DNA of 64,000 nt from Clostridium gelidum (GCF_019977655.1 NZ_AP024849.1:5241001-5305000), one strand, 5' to 3'; counted from the first letter of the stretch, positions 45,930 to 55,838 are shown. The notes: generated by a model not told the origin, from the sequence alone. Numbers and translations are program-made.

Positions 45930-46985
45930 ATGGCAATAGAAAAAAAACTTTTTGGAACAACGCAAAGTGGAGAAGATGTTTATATTTATACTTTGAAAAA
46001 TTCTAATGGAATGGAAACAAAAATATGTACTTATGGCGGTGCAATTGTTTCAGCAATGGTTCCTGATAAAAATTGTGAATTTCATGATGTAATTCTTGGA
46101 TATGATAATTTAGAAAGTTATTTAAAAGGCGATAAATTTTTCGGAGCTTTAATAGGACGCTTTGGAAATAGAATACAATACGGTAAATTCACCCTTAACG
46201 GCAATGAATATAAATTAGCACAAAATGATGGAGATAATCATCTTCACGGTGGAACAAAAGGCTTTGATAAAGTAGTATGGGATTCAAGAATAATTGAAAA
46301 TGAACCTAATACATTAGAACTTTCTTATTTTAGCACTGATGGTGAAGAAGGATATCCTGGAAATCTTAAGGTTACAGTTAATTATGTCCTTACTGAAGAT
46401 AATGGATTAGAAATAAATTATTTTGCAACTACTGATAAAGATACAATTGTAAATCTTACAAATCATGCTTACTTTAATTTATCAGGTCACTCTTCTGGTG
46501 ATATTCTTAAGCAGAAGTTAATGATTAATGCTGATAAGTTCACTGTAAATGATAAATATTCAATTCCTACTGGAGAAATTAAAAAAGTTTTCGAAACTCC
46601 TATGGACTTTAGATCTTTAACTCCTATTGGCAAAAATATAAATAGTGACTATGATCAAATTAATTTCGGAAAAGGATATGATCATAATTGGGTATTAAAT
46701 ACTAATGGTTCAGATACTTTGAAGGCAGCTCAAGCAATTGATGAAAATACAGGCATAGTAATGGATGTTTATACTACTACTCCTGGTATTCAGTTTTATA
46801 GTGGAAACTTTCTTGATGGATCTGATATTGGTAAAAATAAAGCCATTTATAACATGAGAAATGCGTTTTGTCTTGAAACTCAATACTTCCCTAATTCTAT
46901 AAATTGTAGTAATTTTGAATCACCAATTCTTAAGGCCGGAGAAGAATATAAACATAAAACAATTTATAAATTCTCTATACTATAG
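45930..46985 (+). CDS. galM: Aldose 1-epimerase (mutarotase)
   Basis: Beta-sandwich enzyme of 351 residues interconverting alpha and beta anomers of aldoses. ATG 45930 is preceded by GGAGG at 8 bases; a GTG 9 bases earlier is less likely. Family motifs: GRFGNRIQYGKF, NDGDNHLHGGTKGFDKVVWD (catalytic His region), NLTNHAYFNLSGH (second His), YDHNW and the catalytic Glu region LETQYFPNSIN. The promoter carries AraR boxes, so arabinose is the probable physiological substrate, perhaps linking the anomer delivered by the Ytf-type importer to the isomerase. Confidence 0.94.
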   Translation: MAIEKKLFGTTQSGEDVYIYTLKNSNGMETKICTYGGAIVSAMVPDKNCEFHDVILGYDNLESYLKGDKFFGALIGRFGNRIQYGKFTLNGNEYKLAQNDGDNHLHGGTKGFDKVVWDSRIIENEPNTLELSYFSTDGEEGYPGNLKVTVNYVLTEDNGLEINYFATTDKDTIVNLTNHAYFNLSGHSSGDILKQKLMINADKFTVNDKYSIPTGEIKKVFETPMDFRSLTPIGKNINSDYDQINFGKGYDHNWVLNTNGSDTLKAAQAIDENTGIVMDVYTTTPGIQFYSGNFLDGSDIGKNKAIYNMRNAFCLETQYFPNSINCSNFESPILKAGEEYKHKTIYKFSIL

Positions 46986-47024
46986 ATAACTACAGTGGAA
47001 CTCATACTTATGCCTACATCCGCC

Positions 47025-47077
47025 GAAATTGAATACATATTTATTCCAGCGGACTAAGAAAATATGTATCCAATTTC
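47025..47077. other. Imperfect palindrome after galM
   Basis: Arms GAAATTGAATACATATTT and AAATATGTATCCAATTTC pair with one mismatch. A second, outer pairing (CTTATGC at about 47007 with GCATAAG at about 47125) encloses it. There is no good T-tract, so it is not a clear terminator. Apart from this and the repeat at 47201, nothing else is seen in 46986-47530. Confidence 0.45.
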
Positions 47078-47200
47078 TCTGTTTGTATATGCTCCTAAGT
47101 GTAGTAAATGTTGAATATAATACCAAGCATAAGTAAAATTTCAGTTGTGAGTATCTATATTTACTTCTATGTGGAGTATATTAAACTTAACATTATTCTT

Positions 47201-47432
47201 AGGCACAATCAAAAAAATAACAAGTCCATTTGCCAGCCTATTTTCCATCATAAATGAAGCTCGATTCGCTACGCTCTTCTTGAGTAAGCGATTCACACCA
47301 AATCATAGATTTGGGTTCACTGCTCACGTCGGCAAATTGACCTAATAGGCCTGCTATGAGGACAATTCGTCTCATTGCCTGATGAAAAATATTCATAGCA
47401 ATTTTGGACTTGTTATTTATTTTCATGTGCCT
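47201..47432. repeat. MITE-like repeat, long copy with internal insertion
   Basis: Starts AGGCACAATC, then AATAACAAGTCCATTTGCCAG, and ends GGACTTGTTATTTATTTTCATGTGCCT. It matches the copy at 2080 along its length but instead of the CCGTAT block it carries about 75 different bases after CCATCAT (47250-47325), themselves hairpin-forming (CAAATCATAGATTTG). Confidence 0.8.
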
Positions 47433-47530
47433 TATTTGGCAAGAAAACGTTTTATTTAATTTCACAGAAAATTTATATAGTACTAATTGAGATTTATGAA
47501 ATTTATTAAATTATTAAAGGGGAATTAAAT

Positions 47531-49243
47531 ATGTACAATAAATTAAAAGAAATCATGAAGAATTATTCTATACATACCAAATTAAAAAGAACATTTGCAT
47601 CTATACTTGGATTAACACTTTTTCTTATGATAGTTACAATTTGTGTTGTATTCTTCATGTCATCAAGAACAAATTCATTATATGATGGACCATATAAAGT
47701 TTCAGAGGTAATCTCTGATATTAGAGTTAATCTACAAACAACAAAAATGGATATGTATAGATCTATTGCTGAAACAGATTTATCAATCAGAAATGTATAT
47801 TTAGAACAAGCTGATACTGAATCCAAAGATCTTGCAAATAATGTAGAAACCCTAAAAGGAATGTTTAACAAAAATCCAGAATTATTAGATGAATTTTTAT
47901 CAAACTTAAAAAATTCCGAAGAAAAAAGAGGTAAATTAAGTGATTTACTAAAATCAGATGTTAATCCTTCTGTATTAAGAGTAAGTCAAGATACTTATTC
48001 TTCACAAATTAAAACTACTCAAGACAGTATAGTTAAACTTTTTCAATTATCTCAGGAAAGTGCCAAATCTTTTGTAAATAGTTCAAATATATATAAATAT
48101 ATATCTGTTATATTTATTGTTATTATCATAATTATTTTGATAGTAATATCACTCTTATTAAGTAAAGTATTAGAAGATGTATTGCTTGAAGGAATTAATC
48201 ATATTAAAGATATAGCTAAAAACTTATCTTCAGGAAATCTTAAGATAGATTCTAAATATGATTCAAAGGATGAAATGGGTGAAATGTCAAATGATTTGAC
48301 TAATTCTATAGATATGTTAGTTAGTTATGTTAATGACATAACTAACACTTTAGAGACTTTAGCAAGTGGTCGCTTAGATATAAACTTAAATGCATCAATA
48401 AAATATATAGGTGATTTTACTCCTATACAAAATTCACTTGAAAATATTATTGATTCATTAAATACTATATTCTTTAATATGAATCAATCAATATCTTCAA
48501 TTTCTAATGGTTCCGAACAATTATCTTCAACTACACAAATGCTTTCTGATGGATCTGCTGATCAAGCTGGCTCTGTTGAAGAACTTTTGGCTAGTTTTAC
48601 TGAAATACTATCTCAAGTTAAGAAAAACACTGAAAATGCTGAGAAGGCTAACGAATTTTCTAACACTACTAAGCAAATTGTTGAGGATGGTAATACTAAA
48701 ATGCAAAAATTAATGGATTCTATGAATGAAATAACCATCTCTTCAAAACAAATTTCTGCAATTATAAGTACAATAGAAGACATAGCTTCTCAAACAAATC
48801 TTTTAGCTTTAAATGCAGCTATAGAAGCTGCTAGAGCTGGTGACGCTGGCAAAGGTTTTGCAGTGGTTGCTGATGAAGTTAGAAATCTTGCAGAACAATC
48901 TGGTGACGCAGTAAAAAATATTACAGTAATTATAGGAAATTCCTTATCCGCTGTAACTAACGGAGAAAATTTAACTAAAGAAACTGCATCTTCATTAAGT
49001 ATTATAGTAAAAAATGTAGACGATACAGCAAATTTGGTAAAAGAAATAGCTATAGCATCTGAAAATCAAACTGAAGCTATAACTCAAATGACTGCTGGAG
49101 TTGATCAAATTTCTCAGGTAGTTCAAACAAATTCAGCCACAGCACAAGAATTAGCAGCATCTACTGAAGAATTGGTTTCTCAAACCCAACTTATAAAAAC
49201 AGAAATGTCAAAGTATACATTAAATCAATCAATCACAGATTAA
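47531..49243 (+). CDS. Methyl-accepting chemotaxis protein
   Basis: Chemoreceptor of 570 residues: TM1 at about 22-45, a four-helix-bundle extracellular domain (about 46-188), TM2 (about 190-212), HAMP (about 215-270) with a second HAMP-like linker after it, and a signalling domain whose tip is IASQTNLLALNAAIEAARAGDAGKG at about 418-442. It ends without a receptor-tail pentapeptide. AGGGG precedes ATG 47531. It is not a close paralogue of the pair at 12708-16593. The MITE-like repeat at 49242 starts at its stop codon and probably supplies the terminator. Confidence 0.92.
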   Translation: MYNKLKEIMKNYSIHTKLKRTFASILGLTLFLMIVTICVVFFMSSRTNSLYDGPYKVSEVISDIRVNLQTTKMDMYRSIAETDLSIRNVYLEQADTESKDLANNVETLKGMFNKNPELLDEFLSNLKNSEEKRGKLSDLLKSDVNPSVLRVSQDTYSSQIKTTQDSIVKLFQLSQESAKSFVNSSNIYKYISVIFIVIIIIILIVISLLLSKVLEDVLLEGINHIKDIAKNLSSGNLKIDSKYDSKDEMGEMSNDLTNSIDMLVSYVNDITNTLETLASGRLDINLNASIKYIGDFTPIQNSLENIIDSLNTIFFNMNQSISSISNGSEQLSSTTQMLSDGSADQAGSVEELLASFTEILSQVKKNTENAEKANEFSNTTKQIVEDGNTKMQKLMDSMNEITISSKQISAIISTIEDIASQTNLLALNAAIEAARAGDAGKGFAVVADEVRNLAEQSGDAVKNITVIIGNSLSAVTNGENLTKETASSLSIIVKNVDDTANLVKEIAIASENQTEAITQMTAGVDQISQVVQTNSATAQELAASTEELVSQTQLIKTEMSKYTLNQSITD

Positions 49244-49314
49244 GGCACAATCAAATCAATAACAAGTCAGTATACTAGTATATTTGACTTGTTATTTTCT
49301 TTCACATCCCTTAT
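49242..49314. repeat. Minimal MITE-like repeat acting as a terminator
   Basis: Only the two ends are present: AAGGCACAATC then AATAACAAGTCA, about 14 unrelated bases, TGACTTGTTATT and CACATCCCTTA. They form one uninterrupted hairpin between two converging genes, abutting both stop codons. It shows that the ends alone define the element. Confidence 0.75.
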
Positions 49315-49316
49315 TT

Positions 49317-50183
49317 TTATTTTTGTTCTTCTAAGACTTTGTAAATTGCTTTTGCAACTCCTAAGTTATCGTTAGTGTCAGTAATATACTTTGCTATTTC
49401 TTTTATTTCTGGAATAGCATTTCCCATTGCAACTGATTCTGTAAACTCTGTAAACATAGAATAATCGTTAAAGCTATCTCCGAGTACCAATACTTCAGCT
49501 CTTTTAAATCCCATCTTTTCAGCTACCTTTGTAAGTATTATCCCCTTTTGTGCAGTTATATGTGTAATTTCCATATTATCTCTAAAAGAAGAGGATACCG
49601 CAATATTGGCTAACTCTCCTATAATTTTTTTCATTTTATTTATGAGTTCTATATTACTATGAAAAGCAACAAACTTTCTAATTTCCATATCACTCTTTAA
49701 AAATTCATCTAAATTAGAAATATAATTAAGATTAACAAAATACGGTTGTACCTTCGCAAATTCTAATGCTTCTTCTTGTGTAAAACTTGGATTAAATGAT
49801 AAAGTTCTATACACCATTTCTTTTAAGGCTTCTTCCTTAGTATCAGTAGTGTATATTCCTTTATTAGTAAATATTCTTGCAGATACTTTTTCTTTCTGCA
49901 ATATATGTATTATTTTAGTTGCAATTTCTTGTTCTATATTTATTTCTTCTAATATATTTCCTTCTTCATCTCTGTACTCTGCACCATTCATAAGCACACA
50001 TTGACATTTTATATTATTTTCTTTAAGAAGTGGTTCAACCGTGTCGTATTCTCTCCCGGTAGAAATAGCAAATACAATTCCTACCTCTTCTGCTTTCTTT
50101 ATAGCAACTACAGTTTCTTTATCTATTTTATGTTTTTCATTTAATAAAGTCCCATCCATATCTGATGCAATCAGTTTTATCAT
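49317..50183 (-). CDS. Cof-type HAD phosphatase
   Basis: Cytoplasmic haloacid-dehalogenase-superfamily hydrolase, 288 residues, with a type IIB cap. Motif I is DMDGTLLN (nucleophile Asp8), motif II STGREYD, Lys in the AQKGIILTKV region and motif IV LGDSFNDYSMF. Family members dephosphorylate sugar phosphates or similar metabolites with low selectivity. GGGGATGATT precedes ATG 50183. Stand-alone gene, convergent with the chemoreceptor gene. Substrate unknown. Confidence 0.9.
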   Translation of the reverse strand: MIKLIASDMDGTLLNEKHKIDKETVVAIKKAEEVGIVFAISTGREYDTVEPLLKENNIKCQCVLMNGAEYRDEEGNILEEINIEQEIATKIIHILQKEKVSARIFTNKGIYTTDTKEEALKEMVYRTLSFNPSFTQEEALEFAKVQPYFVNLNYISNLDEFLKSDMEIRKFVAFHSNIELINKMKKIIGELANIAVSSSFRDNMEITHITAQKGIILTKVAEKMGFKRAEVLVLGDSFNDYSMFTEFTESVAMGNAIPEIKEIAKYITDTNDNLGVAKAIYKVLEEQK

Positions 50184-50273
50184 TTGGAATCATCCCCTTA
50201 ATTTTTTTAATAAACTTTCTATATTATATTATAACAAAGTTTACATAATTTATTTTATATATGCATATTCCAG

Positions 50274-50314
50274 AAAAATCCTGCCATTTGTAATATACAA
50301 ATGACAGGATTTTT
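50274..50314 (-). terminator. Terminator after the GntR regulator
   Basis: 19-bp stem with one mismatch (AAAAATCCTGTCATTTGTA facing TACAAATGGCAGGATTTTT on the minus strand) ending in a T-run, 35 bp after the regulator stop. Confidence 0.85.
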
Positions 50315-50348
50315 ATTTCTGAAGTACCAACTTGATGAATATAAATAT

Positions 50349-51059
50349 TTACTTAATACTTACTGTTCTAAATTCAATCTTATCACTTCTATGATGAGCA
50401 TTTGAATATTCAAAAGGTTGCCCATTATCTAAAAACCCTACTTGTTCAACTTCTAATATTGGAAAATCATTCTCTATTTTCAGCCATTCTTGTTCTAATT
50501 CATTAGGCAAAATTGCACGAATTGTTCTATGTGCACTTTTTATTTTCAATTTCAATTTTTTTTCAATATAACCATATACTGAACTCAGTAGGATATCATT
50601 TTTTATTCCTGGTATAAGACTTATAGGCATATATGTATATTCAATTACATATGGTTCATCATCTGCGTATCTGGTTCTTATTATATAATAAACAAAATCC
50701 TCAATTGTAATCTTCAATTTAGTTGCAATTTCTTCAGTTGGATGAACCACTTCAAATCTTACAATTTTAGAACTTATCATCTTACCTTTATGTGTCTCTG
50801 TAAATCCAGCAAATTGTTTAGCCAAGCTTAATTCTTTAACAGCACCACCATCAACTGCTTTTACAAAAGTTCCCGATCCTCTTCTCTTTATTACTAATCC
50901 TTGAATAACAAGTTCATCAACAGCCTTCTTTATTGTAATCCTACTAACTCCATAAGATTCACACATTTGCTTTTCTAAAGGTAATTGTTCATTTGGATTA
51001 TAATTACCGCTTAATATTCTACTTCTAATATCTTCAGCAATTTCGTCGTATTTCGCCAT
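50349..51059 (-). CDS. GntR/HutC-family regulator (NagR/DasR type)
   Basis: Repressor-type protein of 236 residues: N-terminal winged helix-turn-helix (LPLEKQMCESYGVSRITIKKAVDEL) and a UTRA effector domain (EFVYYIIRTRYADDEPYVIEYTYMP, then a C-terminal EFRTVSIK). NagR/YvoA proteins of this type bind glucosamine-6-phosphate or GlcNAc-6-phosphate and control nag genes. ATG 51059 is chosen over a GTG at 51074 that lies within the GGAGTG ribosome site, though the spacing (about 14) is long. An ATATAAC-N10-GTTATAT repeat at about 51083-51106 is a possible autoregulatory site. nagB and nagA nearby are the probable targets. Confidence 0.85.
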   Translation of the reverse strand: MAKYDEIAEDIRSRILSGNYNPNEQLPLEKQMCESYGVSRITIKKAVDELVIQGLVIKRRGSGTFVKAVDGGAVKELSLAKQFAGFTETHKGKMISSKIVRFEVVHPTEEIATKLKITIEDFVYYIIRTRYADDEPYVIEYTYMPISLIPGIKNDILLSSVYGYIEKKLKLKIKSAHRTIRAILPNELEQEWLKIENDFPILEVEQVGFLDNGQPFEYSNAHHRSDKIEFRTVSIK

Positions 51060-51234
51060 TGTATGTATGTTCACTCCTTACAATATAACCTATTTGCATG
51101 TTATATTATATCATTTTTATACTTTATTATATACCTAAAGTTGTAATTTTACTTACCAACTTTACTTAATTCATCTATTATACTATTGGTTTTGTCTTTT
51201 TTATTTTAACTATAATAAACTATTCTAAGTTTTT

Positions 51235-51981
51235 TTAGAATACCTTATGCTTAATATTATATTTAACAAAATATTTATGAATAATAATTTCAAAGGCTTC
51301 AATGCAATATCCAAAGAAAGGGTTAGGATGGAAATTATCATTATCTAATTTCTCACAATCTGGTATTAAGAAGGTAATATCAGAATTTTTAGCTAAAGTA
51401 CTTTGCGGATTACCAGTAAATGAAATTATTTTCAAATTTCTTTCTTTAGCCAGCATGCATGTTTTCACACAATGATTACCCTCACCAGACTTAGATATAA
51501 GCATAACTGAGTCTATTGTTTCTACGTGATTATCGAAGAGAATATCAAAATCTATAAATGTAGAAAGTACACTTTTCTTTCCCAGAACTAATAATTTCAT
51601 ATAAATATATTTTGAAACAAGTTCTGAAAACCCTTCTGCTGAAACTAGTATGTTCCCTTTATTAATACAATCTACAAAATCATCAATAGCATTATCATAG
51701 TTAGTGCTAAAAATATCCTTATTTTCTATAGCATTAATAATTTCGCTATTATCTTGGGTTGATGCTTTAATCTTTAACGAATAAACTAATTCAACAAATC
51801 CGTTATATCCTAATCTTTTGGATAATCTCATTATAGTTGATGGTGATGTGTATGCTTTTTTAGCAATCCCTCTTATTCCTTCGTCCATACAACTATCAAT
51901 ATTATTTAATATATATGTAATTATGCTTTCTTCAAGAGAAGTAAATTTTATATCTCCAAATAGTTTTGTTACATCAAGCAT
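51235..51981 (-). CDS. RpiR-family regulator
   Basis: 248 residues from ATG 51981, which has GAGGAG before it; the reading could extend upstream but without a ribosome site. An N-terminal RpiR helix-turn-helix (about 20-75: IRGIAKKAYTSPSTIMRLSKRLGY) precedes a SIS sugar-phosphate-isomerase fold (about 105-240: NILVSAEGFSEL, LISKSGEGNHCVKTCMLAKE). Such proteins sense phosphosugars. It is divergent from nagB, 253 bp away, and may control it in addition to the GntR protein. Confidence 0.85.
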   Translation of the reverse strand: MLDVTKLFGDIKFTSLEESIITYILNNIDSCMDEGIRGIAKKAYTSPSTIMRLSKRLGYNGFVELVYSLKIKASTQDNSEIINAIENKDIFSTNYDNAIDDFVDCINKGNILVSAEGFSELVSKYIYMKLLVLGKKSVLSTFIDFDILFDNHVETIDSVMLISKSGEGNHCVKTCMLAKERNLKIISFTGNPQSTLAKNSDITFLIPDCEKLDNDNFHPNPFFGYCIEAFEIIIHKYFVKYNIKHKVF

Positions 51982-52108
51982 GTTTTTATCTCCTCTTACT
52001 TTTAGATTTTCATATACTTCTATGATAACATGTTCCATTCCATGACAACAGGTTTCTAAAGCTCTCTAAAGTATATAATTTAAAAATTATATATAGTAAT
52101 ATGCAATT

Positions 52109-52149
52109 AAGGCACAATCAAAAAAATAACAAGTCCATCTGCCTAATAG
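52109..52149. repeat. Left end of the MITE-like repeat upstream of nagB
   Basis: AAGGCACAATC, AAAAAAATAACAAGTCCATC, then TGCCTAATAG. Only the left end is present. It lies in the control region between the RpiR gene and nagB. Confidence 0.65.
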
Positions 52150-52234
52150 TAAAAAAAATTATTAACTGTCTATGGTCTAAATGTATTATAACAAAGTTAA
52201 TCGGTAAATTCACAAAAGAAAGAAGGTAATAAAC

Positions 52235-52975
52235 ATGAAATTAATTATTGTTGAAAATTATGAAGAAATAAGTAAATTAGCAGCTATAAATATAAAAGAT
52301 GTTATTAATAAAAATCCCAATGCAATTTTAGGATTAGCTACCGGAGGTACTCCACTTGGCACTTATAAAGAACTTATTAAAATGAATAAAGAAAATGAAA
52401 TAGATTTTTCTAAGGTTACAACAGTAAATTTAGATGAATATATAGGCTTAAGTGAAAGAAACACTCAAAGCTATAGATATTTTATGAATGAAAATTTATT
52501 TAATCATGTTAATATTAAGAAGGAAAATACTTTCATCCCTAATGGTTTAGCAAAAGATATTCAAGAAGAAACAAATAACTACGATAAAAAAATAGACGAA
52601 CTCGGTGGAATAGATATACAAATTTTAGGGATAGGTACTAATGGTCATATTGCCTTTAATGAACCAAGTGATTTTTTAATATCTGGTACTCATTTAACGG
52701 ATCTAACCCAAAGTACAATTAATGCAAATTCAAGATTCTTTAATTCCATTGATGAAGTTCCTAAAACTGCTATAACAATGGGCTTAGGTCAAATAATGAA
52801 ATCAAAGAAGATATTATTGCTAGCACATGGTGAGAATAAGGCTGAAGTTATAAAAGAAGTTTTATCTGGAAATATAACTAGTAAAAATCCTGCTACTATG
52901 TTACAAATGCATAAAGATGTGACTATAATAGTAGATAGGACAATAGGAGACTTGATAAAAATAACAGACATATAA
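52235..52975 (+). CDS. nagB: Glucosamine-6-phosphate deaminase
   Basis: Converts glucosamine-6-phosphate to fructose-6-phosphate and ammonia; 246 residues. Motifs: LATGGTPLGTYKEL (phosphate loop), TVNLDEYIGL (catalytic Asp), GIGTNGHIAFNEPSD (catalytic His) and NPATMLQMH near the C-terminus. The length is that of the short Gram-positive NagB type without the allosteric C-terminal extension of the E. coli enzyme. AAGG precedes ATG 52235. Followed 93 bp later by nagA in the same direction. This is the exit point into glycolysis for the amino sugars handled by the genes to the right. Confidence 0.95.
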   Translation: MKLIIVENYEEISKLAAINIKDVINKNPNAILGLATGGTPLGTYKELIKMNKENEIDFSKVTTVNLDEYIGLSERNTQSYRYFMNENLFNHVNIKKENTFIPNGLAKDIQEETNNYDKKIDELGGIDIQILGIGTNGHIAFNEPSDFLISGTHLTDLTQSTINANSRFFNSIDEVPKTAITMGLGQIMKSKKILLLAHGENKAEVIKEVLSGNITSKNPATMLQMHKDVTIIVDRTIGDLIKITDI

Positions 52976-53068
52976 TTAATAAAATTATCTAATTTCTAAA
53001 AAATAAAATTCAAACTCCAAAGGAGTTTATTCCTTAACTCTTAACTGAACTAAATTGGAGGTTTTAAA

Positions 53069-54205
53069 ATGTTAATAAAAAACTGTAATATTATTTATTT
53101 AAATAGAATAGAACAAGGTTCACTCCTTATTGAGAATGGACAAATCAAAGAAATCAATCCTCTCACATATAATAATGAAGATGTCTTAGATGCAGATGGT
53201 TTATATGTTTCCCCTGGTTTTGTCGATGTTCATATTCATGGTGCTGGTGGCTTTGATACAATGGATGGGACAATAGATGCAATAAATACTATTGCTAAAA
53301 CAATAGTTAAACATGGGACAACTTCCTTTACCCCAACTACCATGACAGTTTCAATTGAAGCTATACATAAATCTATGGAAATAATTAAAAAGCTTAAAGA
53401 AACTGGAACTGAAGGTGCTCATGTTTTAGGTGCTCATTTAGAAGGTCCTTTTATAAATCCAGATGCAATAGGTGCTCAAAATCCAGATTATATTTTATCT
53501 CCGACTATATCTGCTTACAATGAAATGGTAAAAAATTGCGATGATGCTGTTGTTTCAATAACGCTAGCCCCTGAAATTCCTGGAGCTAAAGAACTTATTA
53601 AATATCTTACAGAAAAAGGTGTTGTTTGTTCAATAGGTCATACTAAAGCAACTTATGAAGAAGCAATAGAAGCTATTGAATGTGGCATCTCCCACTCAAC
53701 TCATCTTTATAATGTAATGACTCCTTTTAATCATAGAAATCCAGGAGTTGTAGGCGCAATATTTGATAGTGATATAACAACTGAAACTATTTCAGATGGT
53801 ATTCACATTTCCTACCCATCATTGAGAATTGCTTATAAACAAAAGAGCACTGATAATGTTTTATTAATAACCGATGCTATGATGGCTTGTTCAATGATCG
53901 ATGGTGAGTATTCATTAGGCGGTCAAAATGTTACAGTAATTGATGGTGCAGCTCGTCTTAAAAATGGAGCCTTAGCAGGTTCTGTTCTTACTCTTGATAA
54001 AGCTGTTAGAAATGTATATAAAAATTCTAATTTGCCATTACATGAAATTGTAAAAATGGCTTCATATAATGGTGCTAAACATTGTAAAGTCGATGCTCAT
54101 AAAGGACAAATCAAAGAAGGTTATGATGCCGATTTAATTTTATTTGATGATGATATTAATATTAAAAAAGTATTTATTTTAGGTAAAGAAGTTTACACTA
54201 AGTAA
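53069..54205 (+). CDS. nagA: N-acetylglucosamine-6-phosphate deacetylase
   Basis: Amidohydrolase-superfamily enzyme of 378 residues removing acetate from GlcNAc-6-phosphate to give the NagB substrate. Metal and catalytic motifs: VHIHGAGGFD, HLEGPFINPDAIGAQNP, SIGHTKATYEEA, HLYNVMTPFNHRNPG and ITDAMMA (catalytic Asp). TTGGAGG precedes ATG 53069. Forms a two-gene unit with nagB; a hairpin at 54277 closes it. Confidence 0.95.
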   Translation: MLIKNCNIIYLNRIEQGSLLIENGQIKEINPLTYNNEDVLDADGLYVSPGFVDVHIHGAGGFDTMDGTIDAINTIAKTIVKHGTTSFTPTTMTVSIEAIHKSMEIIKKLKETGTEGAHVLGAHLEGPFINPDAIGAQNPDYILSPTISAYNEMVKNCDDAVVSITLAPEIPGAKELIKYLTEKGVVCSIGHTKATYEEAIEAIECGISHSTHLYNVMTPFNHRNPGVVGAIFDSDITTETISDGIHISYPSLRIAYKQKSTDNVLLITDAMMACSMIDGEYSLGGQNVTVIDGAARLKNGALAGSVLTLDKAVRNVYKNSNLPLHEIVKMASYNGAKHCKVDAHKGQIKEGYDADLILFDDDINIKKVFILGKEVYTK

Positions 54206-54276
54206 TCTTAAATTTTTGATTTTTCATATCTTGTATTATGGCTAAGTTTATTTATTTTAATTTTGCTACAATATGA

Positions 54277-54313
54277 AACCTAAACCAACACGAATTGTAG
54301 TGTAGTTTAGGTT
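54277..54313. terminator. Terminator between nagA and the esterase gene
   Basis: Arms AACCTAAAC and GTTTAGGTT with inner ACAC/GTGT pairs, between converging genes. T-tracts are modest on both sides. Confidence 0.6.
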
Positions 54314-54323
54314 CCTTTCATAA

Positions 54324-55838
54324 TTATATATTTACTATAAATGGACTTGCAGGTAATTCATTTTTATTATAAAGATTAACTTCAACATAATTAGCCCATG
54401 CATATCTAATACTCTTAGGCTCATTAATATTTTTACAATCAATTACTACTAAATTATTTATAATTTCTCCATTAACTTTAATAAACTTATTATCACTACC
54501 GCTAACTTCAAAACCATTTAATTCCTCACCATCTTTTATAATAAGCTCTTGTTTCTGTGCAAAATCAAATGATATTATAATTTTATTTTCTTTTAATTCC
54601 ATGCTTTTAAAGATAGGTGAATACCCATTTACATTTTGATTATATATTACATTTCTTACGAGTAATGCTAATCGTTCTCCAACAGGTTTCTTATTTACAG
54701 GATGAATATTACGTTGTTCTCCACAATCAATAGCTACAATCATATCACAATTATTCGTTTCCTTCATAACAGATAATTGTGCTTCTCGTACAACTGCCCA
54801 ACTATTTATTATTTTATCATCTTCATAATTAGGTAGCTGTACGAAGATAAATGGAAGGTCATTATTTTGCCATTCTCTTCTCCAATTCTCTATTAATGAA
54901 CTAAATAAGCGTTTATAAAGTTCACTATACTTAGTATCTTCTTCTCCTTGATACCAAAGAATTGCTTTCACGCTATATGGAACTATTTTCTTAAGCATAG
55001 TTTTATACAAACCACAAGGACGTAAATATGATTTTCTTCCAAATGGTGGTGGCCATGGAGTATGTCCAGCATAACTTTTCAACTGGCTTAATGATATACC
55101 TGGATTCTTCTTCTTATGTTCCTCCAATTTTTTATTATATTTATCTAATATTTTAAGATATTCATTTGTTCTTTTATCTTCTTCTTCCTCTGAAAGTCCA
55201 TTAACAGCATTTAAGTATTCATCAACATATGCTTTCTTAATATCTTCATCTCTTAATAAATATTCTTTATCCATCCAACATGATGCTGAAGTTCCACCTT
55301 TATTGCAACTTATTATTCCTATCGGTACATTCAAATTTTCACGCAATTTTTTCGCAAAATAATATGCAACTGCTGAAAATTCTTCTACTGTTTCAGAACT
55401 GCAAACTTGCCATTTTCCTTCTTCTAAATCTGGAATTCTTTTGTTTTCATCTTCATATTCAATTTGAGGCACAGTATAAAGTCTTATATTTGGATAATTT
55501 GAATTCAAGATTTCTTCTTTTTCAATAGTTGAATCCTTTAATTTAAATTCCATATTAGATTGACCTGCTGCTACAAATACATCACCTATTAATATATCTT
55601 TTAAAGTAATTTCATTACTTTTATTTTTTATACACATATCGAAAGGTCCACCAGCGTTTAATAAATCTAAAGTTATTTTCCAAGTTCCATTCTTAGCTAT
55701 AGCTTCTTCATGTTGACTACAGAATTCTATTTCTATTTTATCATTGTCCTCTGCCTGTCCCCATATATTTATTTTACCTTCTCTTTGCAGAACCATGTTG
55801 TCTGTAAATACAGAAGCTACTTTAAATGTATTAGACAT
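54324..55838 (-). CDS. SGNH-family sialate O-acetylesterase-like protein
   Basis: 504 residues with no signal peptide, so probably cytoplasmic. Motif I is VFVAAGQSNMEF (nucleophile Ser), a GGTSASCW block supplies the oxyanion Gly, ILWYQGEED the Asn/Gln-containing block, and a late NIHPVNK block the catalytic His region; flanking beta-domains match the sialate O-acetylesterase (DUF303/SIAE) layout. These enzymes remove O-acetyl groups from sugars. Next to amino-sugar kinase and PTS genes it could strip O-acetyl groups from imported N-acetylated sugars. AAAGGAG precedes ATG 55838. It lies about 105 bp after the BadF-type kinase gene. Confidence 0.85.
   Translation of the reverse strand: MSNTFKVASVFTDNMVLQREGKINIWGQAEDNDKIEIEFCSQHEEAIAKNGTWKITLDLLNAGGPFDMCIKNKSNEITLKDILIGDVFVAAGQSNMEFKLKDSTIEKEEILNSNYPNIRLYTVPQIEYEDENKRIPDLEEGKWQVCSSETVEEFSAVAYYFAKKLRENLNVPIGIISCNKGGTSASCWMDKEYLLRDEDIKKAYVDEYLNAVNGLSEEEEDKRTNEYLKILDKYNKKLEEHKKKNPGISLSQLKSYAGHTPWPPPFGRKSYLRPCGLYKTMLKKIVPYSVKAILWYQGEEDTKYSELYKRLFSSLIENWRREWQNNDLPFIFVQLPNYEDDKIINSWAVVREAQLSVMKETNNCDMIVAIDCGEQRNIHPVNKKPVGERLALLVRNVIYNQNVNGYSPIFKSMELKENKIIISFDFAQKQELIIKDGEELNGFEVSGSDNKFIKVNGEIINNLVVIDCKNINEPKSIRYAWANYVEVNLYNKNELPASPFIVNI

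Noticed and set aside
47238..47465. 75-codon minus-strand frame
   Set aside because: It lies almost wholly inside the palindromic repeat at 47201-47432, has no ribosome site, and its sequence follows the repeat rather than a protein family.
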